Shown here: one piece after another, positions 34,952 to 43,875 of the stretch
How the letters are laid out: each line of letters starts with the position of its first letter
Numbering within the stretch: position 1 is the first letter of the stretch
Assembly (NCBI GenBank): GCA_963669295.1
Contig: OY769938.1
Coordinates: 372,001 to 436,000 of the forward strand
Direction of reading: 5' to 3'
Source: G963669295 sp963669295
GTDB lineage: Bacteria > Bacteroidota > Bacteroidia > Flavobacteriales_D > CALLUQ01
DNA length: 64,000 bases
Notes under the pieces: generated by a model
The model's database searches: none
Seen by the model: only the letters and a program-made list of their open reading frames with translations
What the model was told of the DNA's origin: nothing
Program-made: the position numbers and the translations under genes

Positions 34952-36190
34952 TTAAAATCGATCTGGTGTCAATAAGGCTGTAGGCAACGAGGTAGGGATA
35001 TTACTCAATGTTTCGCTCACAAGTTTACCAGTTACCGCTCCAAGGCTCAACCCCATCATGGCATGTCCGGCAGCTACTACCAGGTTGGTGTGTTTTCCTT
35101 TTCCAATGTAGGGCAATCCGTCGGGTGAGCATGGGCGCAAGCCTGTCCATACGGGCTGTTCGCCTTTCCGACTAAAGTGGGGGAAATAGGTTGTTGCAGC
35201 GTGTTTTATGGCTTCCACCCTATGTGTATCGATGGTGCTCGAATAACGATTCAGCTCCATGGTACCGGCCAACCGCAAGGTATCGCTCATGGGGGTAACG
35301 GCCACTTTTGCTTCGCATAAAATGGCCGGGGTAGCAAATTGTTGTTGTGGCTGTTGTATAGAGATACTGTACCCTTTGCCCGGCATTAAGGGCATGTGTA
35401 ATCCCCACTGTTTGGCCAGCTTTGCCGACCAAACTCCTGCCGCCAACACTACTCCATCAGGGTGGTAGGTAGTGGCGTTGGTGTGTAGGGCGGTTATTTT
35501 ATTTTGCTGTGCAGTGATGCCGGTTACTTCAGTATTGAAATGAAACTGCACGCCTTTTTGTTGCAATACTCGCAACAATTCTTGCATCAATAAGCCAGGC
35601 GCCAGGTGTGCATCACCAGGATAATACACACTGCCCATTCCCTGCCAGGCTGTTCCCAATTGTTGTGCAGTAGCCGAAGCATCCAATGCCTGTGCTGCTA
35701 TGCCAAGTTGTTGTGCCATAGCAGCGGTGTGGTTTTCTTCTTCTGCGCACTTGTTGGTACGGTACAACATCAACAATCCTTGTTGCTGCCACCCTACCTG
35801 CATGGCTTCTTTGGCTACCATGGTTTGAAACAAATCGCGGCTCAAGGTATTCATGTCTCGCAATAGCGGAGCCACCTTTTGTACATGTTGCGCGGTGGCC
35901 GACTTTTTGAATTGCCAAAACCAACGCATGGCTTCCTTGCGGCACTGCAACCGCACATAAAACGGGCTCGAACGGTTGAACATCCAACGCAGTCCTTTGC
36001 TCAATACTCCGGGAGCCGCCAGCGGAATGAAGTGGCTGGGCACTATTAGTCCGGCATTGCCCCACGAGCAATTGGCATGCTGTTCAGCATGGCGATCAAC
36101 TACCGTTACCTGCCACCCTAGTTTGTTGAGGTAGTAAGCACTGCAAAGGCCCGAAATACCTGCCCCTATAACAACCGCCTTTTTTTCCAT
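34952..36190 (-). CDS. D-hydroxyproline dehydrogenase-like FAD oxidoreductase (DadA family)
   Basis: This 412-residue flavoprotein belongs to the DAO/DadA family of D-amino acid dehydrogenases. The FAD-binding motif AVVIGAGISGLCSAYYLNKL starts at residue 5, with the acidic end of strand two in VTVVDRHAEQ. Further family segments are SWGNAGLIVPSHFIPLAAPG and, near the end, VWTGLRPCSPDGLPYIGKG and NLVVAAGHAMMGLSLG. It lies 1 base after the hydroxyproline epimerase gene, so I infer that it oxidises cis-4-hydroxy-D-proline to pyrroline-4-hydroxy-2-carboxylate, passing electrons to the respiratory chain. Without that context it would only be called a D-amino acid dehydrogenase. Confidence 0.85.
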   Translation of the reverse strand: MEKKAVVIGAGISGLCSAYYLNKLGWQVTVVDRHAEQHANCSWGNAGLIVPSHFIPLAAPGVLSKGLRWMFNRSSPFYVRLQCRKEAMRWFWQFKKSATAQHVQKVAPLLRDMNTLSRDLFQTMVAKEAMQVGWQQQGLLMLYRTNKCAEEENHTAAMAQQLGIAAQALDASATAQQLGTAWQGMGSVYYPGDAHLAPGLLMQELLRVLQQKGVQFHFNTEVTGITAQQNKITALHTNATTYHPDGVVLAAGVWSAKLAKQWGLHMPLMPGKGYSISIQQPQQQFATPAILCEAKVAVTPMSDTLRLAGTMELNRYSSTIDTHRVEAIKHAATTYFPHFSRKGEQPVWTGLRPCSPDGLPYIGKGKHTNLVVAAGHAMMGLSLGAVTGKLVSETLSNIPTSLPTALLTPDRF

Positions 36191-36191
36191 G

Positions 36192-37199
36192 CTAAATTAC
36201 CTGAAACCCATGTGCATACGGGTCGCGATCTTCTATTAAAATATTGTTGTACCCCGTTACCATGGCCCACCCCTCTATGCTTGGCACAATGGCTTTATAA
36301 TCCGTCCATTCTAGCTCCTCCTCTACTTTTCCGTTGAACACCGAACCAATGATACTCTCGTGCACAAATGCATCGCCACTTTTTAGTTTTCCCTTTGCAG
36401 TCCATTGTGCCATTCTTGCTGAAGTGCCAGTACCACATGGCGATCGGTCGATGGCCTTATCGCCATAAAACACGGCATTGCGTGCATGCGAAGTAGCTGC
36501 CAATGGTGTACCTGTCCATAACACATGGCTCAATCCGGCAATGCGTTCGTCGTGTGGGTGTACAAATTGATGCTGCTCGTTCAACCTGCTTCTGATGCTT
36601 CTGCTCCAACGAATCAGCTCATCGGCCGTATGATGTTCGATGCCTCCAAAATTTTCTTGCACCTCTAAAATAGCATAAAAGTTGCCACCATAGGCTACAT
36701 CTACCTGCAAGGTTCCCAATTCGGGGCAGGTTACTTCAAGCCCTTCTTTGTACAAGAAAGAAGGGACATTGGTAATTTTTACTGCCACTACTTTTCCTGC
36801 TTCCATGCGGTAATTGGCTTTTACCGTTCCGGCAGGTGTTTCTAACAATAAGCAGCCCGGTGTTTGGGGCACAATAAGCCCTTCTTCAATGGCCGCTGTT
36901 ACTGTGCCAATGGTGCCATGACCACACATGGGGAGGCATCCCGATGTTTCGATGAAGAGGATGCCTGCATCGTGGGCGCTGTCATGTGCTGGAAACAACA
37001 TACTTCCCGACATCATGTCGTGGCCTCGCGGCTCAAACATCAATCCCTTTCTAATCCAATCGTACTCCGCCAAAAAGTGTGCTCGCTTTTCAGCCATGGT
37101 AGCTCCTTGCAAGGGGGGCACCCCTCCTACCACCACCCGCACCGGATTGCCACAAGTGTGGGCATCGATACAAAAAAAGGTGTGTTTGCTGCTTACCAT
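36192..37199 (-). CDS. 4-hydroxyproline 2-epimerase
   Basis: This 335-residue enzyme of the proline racemase family should invert trans-4-hydroxy-L-proline to cis-4-hydroxy-D-proline. Both catalytic cysteines are present: C92 in MCGHGTIG and C255 in DRSPCGTGTS. Having both argues for an epimerase or racemase and against trans-3-hydroxyproline dehydratase, in which the first cysteine is replaced. The N-terminal IDAHTCGNPVRVVVGG also fits. The operon places it between the semialdehyde dehydrogenase (7-base overlap) and the FAD dehydrogenase (1-base gap), exactly the set needed for hydroxyproline use. Proline racemase activity cannot be excluded from sequence but is unlikely here. Confidence 0.9.
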   Translation of the reverse strand: MVSSKHTFFCIDAHTCGNPVRVVVGGVPPLQGATMAEKRAHFLAEYDWIRKGLMFEPRGHDMMSGSMLFPAHDSAHDAGILFIETSGCLPMCGHGTIGTVTAAIEEGLIVPQTPGCLLLETPAGTVKANYRMEAGKVVAVKITNVPSFLYKEGLEVTCPELGTLQVDVAYGGNFYAILEVQENFGGIEHHTADELIRWSRSIRSRLNEQHQFVHPHDERIAGLSHVLWTGTPLAATSHARNAVFYGDKAIDRSPCGTGTSARMAQWTAKGKLKSGDAFVHESIIGSVFNGKVEEELEWTDYKAIVPSIEGWAMVTGYNNILIEDRDPYAHGFQVI

Positions 37200-38686
37200 G
37201 CTGCCCGCGTTAATTGACCATCAACGGTACGCCACAAACGAAGTGGGTTGGCATTTTGCAAAGCAGGTGGCAACAGGTGTTCGGGCCAGTTTTGAAAACA
37301 TATAGGCCGTACAAAACGTTGAATGGCATCGGTTCCTACCGATGTAAAACGACTGTCGGTAGTAGCTGGATACGGGCCTCCGTGATGCATGGCCGGGCAC
37401 ACTTCCACCCCTGTTGGAATGTCGTTAAAAATGATGCGCCCCACCTTTTGCTGCAACGTAGCAATCACCGCTTCATGGTGGTTTAATGCCTGGTTGCTGC
37501 CCAGTACGGTAGCTGTAAGCTGCCCTTCTAATGCTTCTACCACCTGCTGCATTTCTACTTGATTGGCACATGTTACCAACAAGGTAAATGGGCCAAATAC
37601 TTCTTCGTGTAAAGTAGGAGCATTCAAAAATGTTGAAGCATTTATACTGGCAAAAGCAGGAGCCGCTTGTTTTTTGTTGGGGGTAGGCAATAGGTGCATG
37701 GTTGCTTTTTGTTGCAATGCTGCTAACCGTTGGTGGTAGTTGTCACAAATGGCTTCGTTCAACATGGTGGCCGGAGCCACCTTTGCCATGGCAGCAGTAA
37801 GGGCTTCCCTAAATTGCTCCAGGGGTTCACCAGCTATGCCAATCAACAACCCGGGGTTGGTACAAAATTGTCCTACCCCCATGGTAACAGAAGCAGCATA
37901 TTTTTCGGCCCATGTATTGTTGTTCAACGCATCGGGCAATACAAGCACGGGGTTGATGCTCCCCATTTCTGCAAAAACAGGGATGGGGTTGGAACGTTGC
38001 TGTGCTACATCAAAAAGGGCTCTCCCTCCTTTTAGCGACCCGGTAAAGGCCACCGCTTTGGTATGATGGTGGTGTACCAATGCGGTGCCTACTTCATAAC
38101 CAGTATCGTGGAGGTGAGCAAATACTCCTGCTGGCAATTGGCATTGTGCTACTGCACGTTGTATGGCACCGGCTACTAAATCGCTGGTACGCGGATGCGA
38201 TGGGTGTGCCTTTAACACCACGGGGCAACCTGCCGCTAAGGCCGATGCGGTGTCGCCACCCGCGGTGGAAAAAGCAAGTGGAAAATTGCTGGCTCCAAAC
38301 ACCACTACCGGCCCTAGTGCTACCAGCATTTTGCGAATGTCTTTCTTCGGCATGGGCTGCCGCCCAGGGTTGGCCCGATCAATACAAGCATCCACCCACG
38401 ACCCATTGCCTACCAGTGCTGCAAATTGCCTCAGCTGGTTGACTGTTCTTCCTCGTTCTCCCAACATTCGTGCTTCAGGCAGTCCCGATTCTTCGCAAGC
38501 GGTTTCAATCAACCCATCCAACGATTCAATGTTTTCGGCAATGGTGGTTAATAGTGTGGCTCTTTTTTCTCCAGTGGTAGCCCCATAAGTGGCTGCTGCT
38601 TCGTGCGCGGCATGCATGGTTTCTTCTACCAATACAGAAGAAGTTGTTTTGTTGAGGTGCATCAACGTATCGAGGCTTAAAATCAT
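37193..38686 (-). CDS. 2-oxoglutarate semialdehyde (2,5-dioxovalerate) dehydrogenase
   Basis: This 497-residue aldehyde dehydrogenase resembles the NADP-preferring 2,5-dioxovalerate dehydrogenases that end the hydroxyproline and pentose/glucarate pathways. Visible are GPVVVFGASNFPLAFSTAGG, the NAD(P)-binding TGSLKGGRALFD, the general base glutamate in FAEMGSINPV and the catalytic cysteine in GVGQFCTNPG. The length is right for that branch. It overlaps the deaminase gene before it by 4 bases (ATGA) and the epimerase gene after it by 7 bases, so the operon is tightly coupled. It would oxidise the semialdehyde made by the preceding enzyme to 2-oxoglutarate. Confidence 0.88.
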   Translation of the reverse strand: MILSLDTLMHLNKTTSSVLVEETMHAAHEAAATYGATTGEKRATLLTTIAENIESLDGLIETACEESGLPEARMLGERGRTVNQLRQFAALVGNGSWVDACIDRANPGRQPMPKKDIRKMLVALGPVVVFGASNFPLAFSTAGGDTASALAAGCPVVLKAHPSHPRTSDLVAGAIQRAVAQCQLPAGVFAHLHDTGYEVGTALVHHHHTKAVAFTGSLKGGRALFDVAQQRSNPIPVFAEMGSINPVLVLPDALNNNTWAEKYAASVTMGVGQFCTNPGLLIGIAGEPLEQFREALTAAMAKVAPATMLNEAICDNYHQRLAALQQKATMHLLPTPNKKQAAPAFASINASTFLNAPTLHEEVFGPFTLLVTCANQVEMQQVVEALEGQLTATVLGSNQALNHHEAVIATLQQKVGRIIFNDIPTGVEVCPAMHHGGPYPATTDSRFTSVGTDAIQRFVRPICFQNWPEHLLPPALQNANPLRLWRTVDGQLTRAAW

Positions 38687-39609
38687 GGTGCTACAGGTTG
38701 AGGGGTTAACAATGGAATTTGAGGCCTGGTGGCCAATGCTTGTTCAATGGTACGCTGTACCAGCATGCGCTCTTCGCCTTCTAACGGCAAACGAGGTGGA
38801 CGTACTGTTTCGGTACCCAATCCGGTAGCTACTTCGGCCAGCTTAATGTTTTGTACCAAACGGGCGTTAATGTCGAGCTCGAGCAAGGGTAAAAACCATT
38901 GGTAAAGGGCACGAGCTTCTGCTATTCTTCCTTGTTGTATCAATTGATAGATGGCCACCGTTTCTTTGGGGAAAGCACATACCAGTCCTGCCACCCAACC
39001 GTCGGCTCCCATCACTAAACTTTCCATGGCAAGGGTATCTACCCCGCATAATATTTTATACCGATCGTTAAAACGGTTGCGCATTCGCAATACATTGGTC
39101 ACATCGCGGGTCGATTCCTTTACTGCCTGAATGTTGGTGAGTGGTGCCAATGCTTCAAACATATCCAGCGTTACCTCAATCTTATAGTCTACCGGATTGT
39201 TGTAAATCATAATGGGCAAACTGGTGGCTTGTGCTACCGCTTTGAAGTAAGCTACGGTTTCGCGCGCACTGGCGTAATAGCGCATGGGTGGCAACAGCAT
39301 CAAGCCATCCACTCCCATGTTTTCTGCCTCTTCTACAAACCTAACCGCATTGGCCGTGCTTTGCTCTGCCACGTTTAAGATAATGGGTACACGCCCATTG
39401 CTAATTTTTAATGCTTCGTTGGTTAGCAATTGCTTTTCTTCCTTATCCAAAACACTTGCTTCGCCCAGGGTACCTCCCAAAACAAGGGCATCAACCCCAG
39501 CGTTAATTTGTGCCAGCAGGTTCTTTTCAAATGCTGCAATGTCTAATGTATGATCCGGGTTAAACTTAGTTGTAACGGCCGGGTAAACGCCTTTCCATGA
39601 AACTGTCAT
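38683..39609 (-). CDS. Dihydrodipicolinate synthase-family deaminase (hydroxyproline pathway)
   Basis: This 308-residue TIM-barrel lyase belongs to the DapA/NAL family. The Schiff-base lysine is K164 in IQAVKEST, the catalytic tyrosine is Y136 in PIMIYNNPVDY, and the substrate loop GGTLGEASVLDKEEK is typical. In this operon the best match is pyrroline-4-hydroxy-2-carboxylate deaminase, which yields 2-oxoglutarate semialdehyde and ammonia. It is the first gene of the minus-strand operon; its promoter element lies at 39639-39646. Lysine-synthesis DapA is unlikely because the neighbours are all hydroxyproline enzymes, but other aldolase or deaminase reactions of the family are possible. Confidence 0.85.
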   Translation of the reverse strand: MTVSWKGVYPAVTTKFNPDHTLDIAAFEKNLLAQINAGVDALVLGGTLGEASVLDKEEKQLLTNEALKISNGRVPIILNVAEQSTANAVRFVEEAENMGVDGLMLLPPMRYYASARETVAYFKAVAQATSLPIMIYNNPVDYKIEVTLDMFEALAPLTNIQAVKESTRDVTNVLRMRNRFNDRYKILCGVDTLAMESLVMGADGWVAGLVCAFPKETVAIYQLIQQGRIAEARALYQWFLPLLELDINARLVQNIKLAEVATGLGTETVRPPRLPLEGEERMLVQRTIEQALATRPQIPLLTPQPVAP

Positions 39610-39638
39610 CTGATGAAATGTTTAATTGTTATGCTGCA

Positions 39639-39646
39639 CAAAACTA
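39639..39646 (-). promoter_or_regulatory. -7 element of the hydroxyproline operon
   Basis: It reads TAGTTTTG on the minus strand (TAnnTTTG), 30 bases before the ATG at 39609. Confidence 0.45.
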
Positions 39647-39759
39647 GGCGACCCTGCACATCGATCTTTTCAATAAATTGGCACAAACCAATACTATATT
39701 AACACGAATTAACCTCTGCATGACAATTATTGTTATTATAGTATCAAAATTAATTAATT

Positions 39760-40644
39760 ATGAAACCTGTTCTCTTTCGGAATCCTAAAACAGAAAAGGA
39801 ATCGTTTTACACCCAGGAAGACAAAGTGGATCGTTTTTACGATGCTTTACACTACCATCCTGAATTGCAATTAACCGCCTACATTGCCAGTGCAGGTACT
39901 TACTTCGTAGGCGATCGCATTGATCGGTTTGAGGCGGGGGATGTGGTATTGATTGGCCCTAATCTTCCACACGTATCGAGGAACGATGCGGAATACTACC
40001 AACCCAATTCCGGTTTGTATGCCCATGCTTTTTCTATTTACTTTAAGCCCGAATCGTTTGGCAGGGAGTTCATTGAATTGCCCGAATTGTTCGCCATCAA
40101 GAAGTTGCTGGGCCTTTCTTCGCGAGGCATTCGTGTGGTGGGTGCTACACGAGCAACGATACATCCCATGATTATTGCCTTGAAACACCTGGAGGGCATG
40201 GAGCGGTTGTTGGCGCTGTTGGAAATTTTGCACCGCATTGCGGTGAGCAACGAGTACGAATTTTTATCGTCGATGGGTTATATCACCCCCCAGCGCGATA
40301 TCGACAGCAAAAAGATCAATGATGTATTTGATTATGTGATGCGTCATTTTTCGCAAAAAATAAGCCTGGAAGAAATTGCCGAGGTGGCCAATATGAGCCC
40401 TACAGCATTTTGTCGTTTCTTCAAACAGCGCACCCGCAAAACCTTTTCGCAATTTTTAAACGAAGTACGTATTGGAGGGGCGTGTAAGCTGTTGTTGAGC
40501 GAACGGTATACCGTGTCGGAAATTGCCTATCAATGTGGGTACAACAACATTTCGAACTTCAACCGACAGTTCAAGGCCATTACCAATTACACGCCACAAG
40601 GGTACGCTAAAGAGCATCGCATTACACAGCATCAATCGGCATGA
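39760..40644 (+). CDS. AraC-family transcriptional regulator
   Basis: The 294-residue product has an N-terminal cupin-like sensor (about 30-110, with FEAGDVVLIGPNLPHVSRND) and a C-terminal double helix-turn-helix over the last about 100 residues (ISLEEIAEVANMSPTAFCRF and YTVSEIAYQCGYNNISNFNR, ending TPQGYAKEHR). It is transcribed away from the hydroxyproline operon, with 150 bases between, and its end overlaps the cyclodeaminase-like gene by 13 bases. I infer that it activates the hydroxyproline operon, and perhaps the neighbouring three-gene set, in response to hydroxyproline or a related compound. Confidence 0.88.
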   Translation: MKPVLFRNPKTEKESFYTQEDKVDRFYDALHYHPELQLTAYIASAGTYFVGDRIDRFEAGDVVLIGPNLPHVSRNDAEYYQPNSGLYAHAFSIYFKPESFGREFIELPELFAIKKLLGLSSRGIRVVGATRATIHPMIIALKHLEGMERLLALLEILHRIAVSNEYEFLSSMGYITPQRDIDSKKINDVFDYVMRHFSQKISLEEIAEVANMSPTAFCRFFKQRTRKTFSQFLNEVRIGGACKLLLSERYTVSEIAYQCGYNNISNFNRQFKAITNYTPQGYAKEHRITQHQSA

Positions 40645-41567
40645 TGTAAAGTAAGTGCTGCAATCTTGATGTCTTGCGTAGCAATTCCGGTAAGGTCAGC
40701 AATGGTAATCATGTTATCTGTACGGTTCAATCCTTGTTCAATAACATCGCCCATTTCCAACAATTGTTCGGGTGCCATTCCTGCTTTTACGGCATGGCAT
40801 GCCTCTCCATGGTCTACACATTGCTGGATGCTATCGCAAACCACGGTAGCCTTTAGCAGTAACGATGCTTCCAGCTCTTGCTTGCCTTCCGCATCGGCTC
40901 CCATGGCAGTAATGTGTGTTCCGGGCTGCACATCGGCAGCAGCAATCAGCGGTTGGTTCGAAGGAGTGGTGGTAACAATGAGGTTGCATTGCTGTGCTAC
41001 CTCCTGAACGCTGTTGGCTATGCACACTTCAAAACCTTTACGATTCATTGCTTGTTGGTATTCCAGTGCTTTTTCTTTCGTGCGTCCGTATACCAACACC
41101 TTACGACAGGGTGTTACTGCTTTTAGCCACTGCAGTTGCAAGCGCGCCTGAATGCCGGTGCCTAAAATACCAATTTGTTTTACCGGAGGTGCCATGTGTT
41201 TGGCCGCAATGGCACCGGCAAGTGCTGTGCGTAAATCGGTCAGATACCCTTCATCTTGCAGCAAACATTCTGGCGCTCCTGTTGTTGCATTAAACACCAA
41301 CATCATTCCATTGCTGGAAGGAAGCCCCAATGCAGGATTGTTGTAAAACCCCGAAGCAATTTTAATCACGTAATAGGGATCGTTTTTGATGTGCCCGTAT
41401 TTGATGTGCACATCACCAGGGGCAGCTAACTTTAGGTAGCCCACAGGCGGCACCGTGGCTGAACCGTTAGAATAAGCTACAAAGGCTTGTGCTATACAAG
41501 CCAGCAATTCCTCGTTGGGTATTGCAGCAATAATGTGTTCAATGACAGGTTTATCCAGCAGTTTCAT
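40632..41567 (-). CDS. Ornithine cyclodeaminase/mu-crystallin family oxidoreductase (EutC/BhcD-like)
   Basis: This 311-residue enzyme has the family pattern: the N-terminal substrate part (KLAAPGDVHIKYGHIKNDPY, then IASGFYNNPALGLPSSNGMM) and the NAD(P)-binding Rossmann segment QIGILGTGIQARLQLQWL, with GRTKEK after strand two. Members include ornithine cyclodeaminase, pyrroline-2-carboxylate reductase, EutC of ectoine use and iminosuccinate reductase BhcD. Its start overlaps the end of the dehydratase-like gene by 17 bases; a dehydratase followed by this enzyme is the EutB-EutC / BhcB-BhcD arrangement. I therefore favour iminosuccinate reduction to aspartate, with pyrroline-2-carboxylate reduction as the main alternative given the hydroxyproline neighbours. 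Confidence 0.8.
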   Translation of the reverse strand: MKLLDKPVIEHIIAAIPNEELLACIAQAFVAYSNGSATVPPVGYLKLAAPGDVHIKYGHIKNDPYYVIKIASGFYNNPALGLPSSNGMMLVFNATTGAPECLLQDEGYLTDLRTALAGAIAAKHMAPPVKQIGILGTGIQARLQLQWLKAVTPCRKVLVYGRTKEKALEYQQAMNRKGFEVCIANSVQEVAQQCNLIVTTTPSNQPLIAAADVQPGTHITAMGADAEGKQELEASLLLKATVVCDSIQQCVDHGEACHAVKAGMAPEQLLEMGDVIEQGLNRTDNMITIADLTGIATQDIKIAALTLHHAD

Positions 41568-42522
41568 CGAGCAGTGTTTTTAACAATGGCGTAGGAATAT
41601 TACAACCGCAAATGATAATCACCACATTGCTTCCTTTAAAGCGCTCAGCATGTTTGAGGAAAGAAGCCACTGCCACGGCAGCAGCCCCTTCAATTATTTT
41701 ATGGTGCTTGTCTACCATCCAGCAGATGGCATGCGCAATTTCTGTTTCCGATACCAGGATATAATCGTCTACCGTTTGTTGGCAAATTGGGAAGGTAATC
41801 GAGTCTTCTTCCAACCCTCCGGCCGACCCATCTGACAGTGTTTCTTTGAACTCATCCAACATCACCACTTCCCCTTTTTGTACACTCAAATACATTTCTG
41901 GCGAATGCTCGGGAAGACAACCGATTACTTTTGTGGCAGGGCTTTGTTGCTTGAGCCATGTGGCCACACCCGAAATCATGCCACCACCACCTACACATGC
42001 CAACACGTAATCCACCTTTTCCAACTGCGAGGTAATTTCTACTCCAATGGTACCTTGCCCAGCCACAATCAATGGATCGTTGTAGGGCGATACCCATACT
42101 TTATTTTCGTCGGTAGCAATTTGCCGGGCATGCACTTCGGTTTCCAGGCTGTTGGAGCCGTAGTGCTTCAATGCTACCTGGTAATGCCCCAACGCCTCCA
42201 CTTTGGAAGCAATGGCATTTTCTGGCAGGTAAATGGTGCCCTGATCTTTGGTAATGGAAAGGGCACGGGCAAATCCCAGGGCATGATTGCCAGTAGAGGC
42301 GGTAATCAATCCTTTGGCTTTCTCTTCAGCCGGCGTAGCCAGTACTTTATTAAGTGCCCCCCGTGCTTTAAAAGAGCCCGTATACTGTTCGCTTTCCAAC
42401 TTAAAATACACCTGTCCACCGTTCATGCTACTGAGGTAGTTGGAAGGATACATGGGGGTGGTTAAAATATAAGGCCGAATGCGCTGTTCGGCCTGTTGTA
42501 TTTCATTGAATAAATTGTTCAT
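41551..42522 (-). CDS. PLP-dependent threonine dehydratase-like enzyme (EutB/BhcB-like)
   Basis: This 323-residue fold type II PLP enzyme resembles threonine and 3-hydroxyaspartate dehydratases without a regulatory domain. The PLP lysine is K52 in GSFKARGALNKV, the phosphate-binding glycine loop is CVGGGGMISG, and TASTGNHALGFARA binds the carboxylate. Its short length and its position directly before a cyclodeaminase-family gene fit EutB or BhcB, which turn 3-hydroxyaspartate into iminosuccinate. Threonine or serine dehydratase or serine racemase activity remain possible. It follows the aminotransferase gene after 6 bases. Confidence 0.82.
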   Translation of the reverse strand: MNNLFNEIQQAEQRIRPYILTTPMYPSNYLSSMNGGQVYFKLESEQYTGSFKARGALNKVLATPAEEKAKGLITASTGNHALGFARALSITKDQGTIYLPENAIASKVEALGHYQVALKHYGSNSLETEVHARQIATDENKVWVSPYNDPLIVAGQGTIGVEITSQLEKVDYVLACVGGGGMISGVATWLKQQSPATKVIGCLPEHSPEMYLSVQKGEVVMLDEFKETLSDGSAGGLEEDSITFPICQQTVDDYILVSETEIAHAICWMVDKHHKIIEGAAAVAVASFLKHAERFKGSNVVIIICGCNIPTPLLKTLLDETAG

Positions 42523-42528
42523 AATGCA

Positions 42529-43653
42529 TTAGTTAGTGGAATTAAACCTTGCGGTAATGGCATGGCTCATTTTGTGGAGTCCTTCGAGCAAATAATTTTT
42601 CTCCGATCCAATTCCTATTCGAATATAGTGATCCATCCCATAACAATCGCCAGGAACAATAAAAACGCTTTCTTGCTCTCGCAACCAATGCGATAATTCG
42701 GTTGAGTTGATGGGCAGTTGATACCCCATAAAAGCCATGCCCCCAGCCATAGGAGGAATAAAGCTAAACATGTTGCCATGTTGATTCACCCACTGTTGAA
42801 TGTACTGAAGGTTTTCGTTGAGCATATCTCTATTGCGTTTTAAAATGCCTGCCCTTACTGTAGGCGAAAGTGCTATTTCCGCCACGTACTGGCTGATGAT
42901 GCCTGATGATATGGAAGTATAATCGTGATAGGCCCAAGCATTGTTGGTAATGGCTTCCGGCCCTGTAAGCCACCCAAGTCTCAACCCTGGTAAGGCATAC
43001 GATTTCGAAAGTCCTCCATTTACCATCACCTTGTTGTACATGCCCGCAAAGCTTGGCGTTTCCTGGTAATTTAATTCAGCACCGCGATAAATCTCATCGG
43101 CATACAGCCATGCATCTACTTCAGCGGCAATGGCCACCATGGTTTCCATTTCTTGAGGGGTAAGCACATAACCGGTAGGGTTATTGGGATTGCACACAGC
43201 AATCATGGCTGTGTTTTTATTCACCATGCTTTTCAACTCTTCTAAATCGGGTTGCCAATTGTTTTCTTCACGCAAATGAAATGCTTTGGGAATACACCCC
43301 ATTTCTTCTACAATGCCCCACAGCTGCATGTAGTTGGGTACCATTATAATGACCTCATCTCCTTTTTTAAGTAAGGTGTGTGCGGCTACAAAATTAGCTT
43401 CTGCCGAACCGTTGGTCACCAATACATTTTCGGCATGGTAATCGGGGTACAACGCAGCAATACGTTCTCGTAGAGGGATGGCACCATTGGTTTGCCCATA
43501 CCCAAGCACTAAGCCCGATAATTCTTCCAGTTGCTGGTTGGTTAATAATTCTTTCAATTGAAAAGGGTGAAACCCACTTTCGGTTAAGTTGTAATCCACC
43601 GTGTTCTCGTAAAGCGACTGGATGCGCTCCAAATCAAATGTTCTAACATTCAT
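42529..43653 (-). CDS. Class I/II PLP-dependent aminotransferase
   Basis: The 374-residue product is a fold type I aminotransferase. The segments VLVTNGSAEANFVAAHTLL, AVCNPNNPTGYVLT and YADEIYRG are typical, and the PLP lysine is in GGLSKSYALPGLRLGW. The sequence GSAEAN is like the capreomycidine synthase/VioD-related branch, so the substrate is not obvious. The frame extends 33 codons upstream; the ATG at 43653 fits the family N-terminus. It is the first gene of a three-gene unit with the dehydratase and cyclodeaminase-like genes. I infer that it transfers the amino group of the product amino acid, for example aspartate to a keto acid, but this is not certain. Confidence 0.83.
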   Translation of the reverse strand: MNVRTFDLERIQSLYENTVDYNLTESGFHPFQLKELLTNQQLEELSGLVLGYGQTNGAIPLRERIAALYPDYHAENVLVTNGSAEANFVAAHTLLKKGDEVIIMVPNYMQLWGIVEEMGCIPKAFHLREENNWQPDLEELKSMVNKNTAMIAVCNPNNPTGYVLTPQEMETMVAIAAEVDAWLYADEIYRGAELNYQETPSFAGMYNKVMVNGGLSKSYALPGLRLGWLTGPEAITNNAWAYHDYTSISSGIISQYVAEIALSPTVRAGILKRNRDMLNENLQYIQQWVNQHGNMFSFIPPMAGGMAFMGYQLPINSTELSHWLREQESVFIVPGDCYGMDHYIRIGIGSEKNYLLEGLHKMSHAITARFNSTN

Positions 43654-43875
43654 AGCAATGCATTTAATCAAGTTAATGCCAACGCTGCAATAAATAAATG
43701 GAGAAATATTTGTTGCATGCCTTGGACCAATCCAATTCACCGGGGCATGCAACTGAAGTTACAAGAAGTATTGCTCGTTTCCTGGGATCTTCCCCGGTGT
43801 TAAAACAAGCAACAGGCAGTGTGCCGCTCTTCCTCTAATTTCAAAGATAATGGATTGCGGGTGTTCTGAAAAGAA

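Noticed and set aside
36192..37199. Trans-3-hydroxyproline dehydratase instead of epimerase
   Set aside because: Both catalytic cysteines (C92 and C255) are present; dehydratases of the family have one of them replaced.
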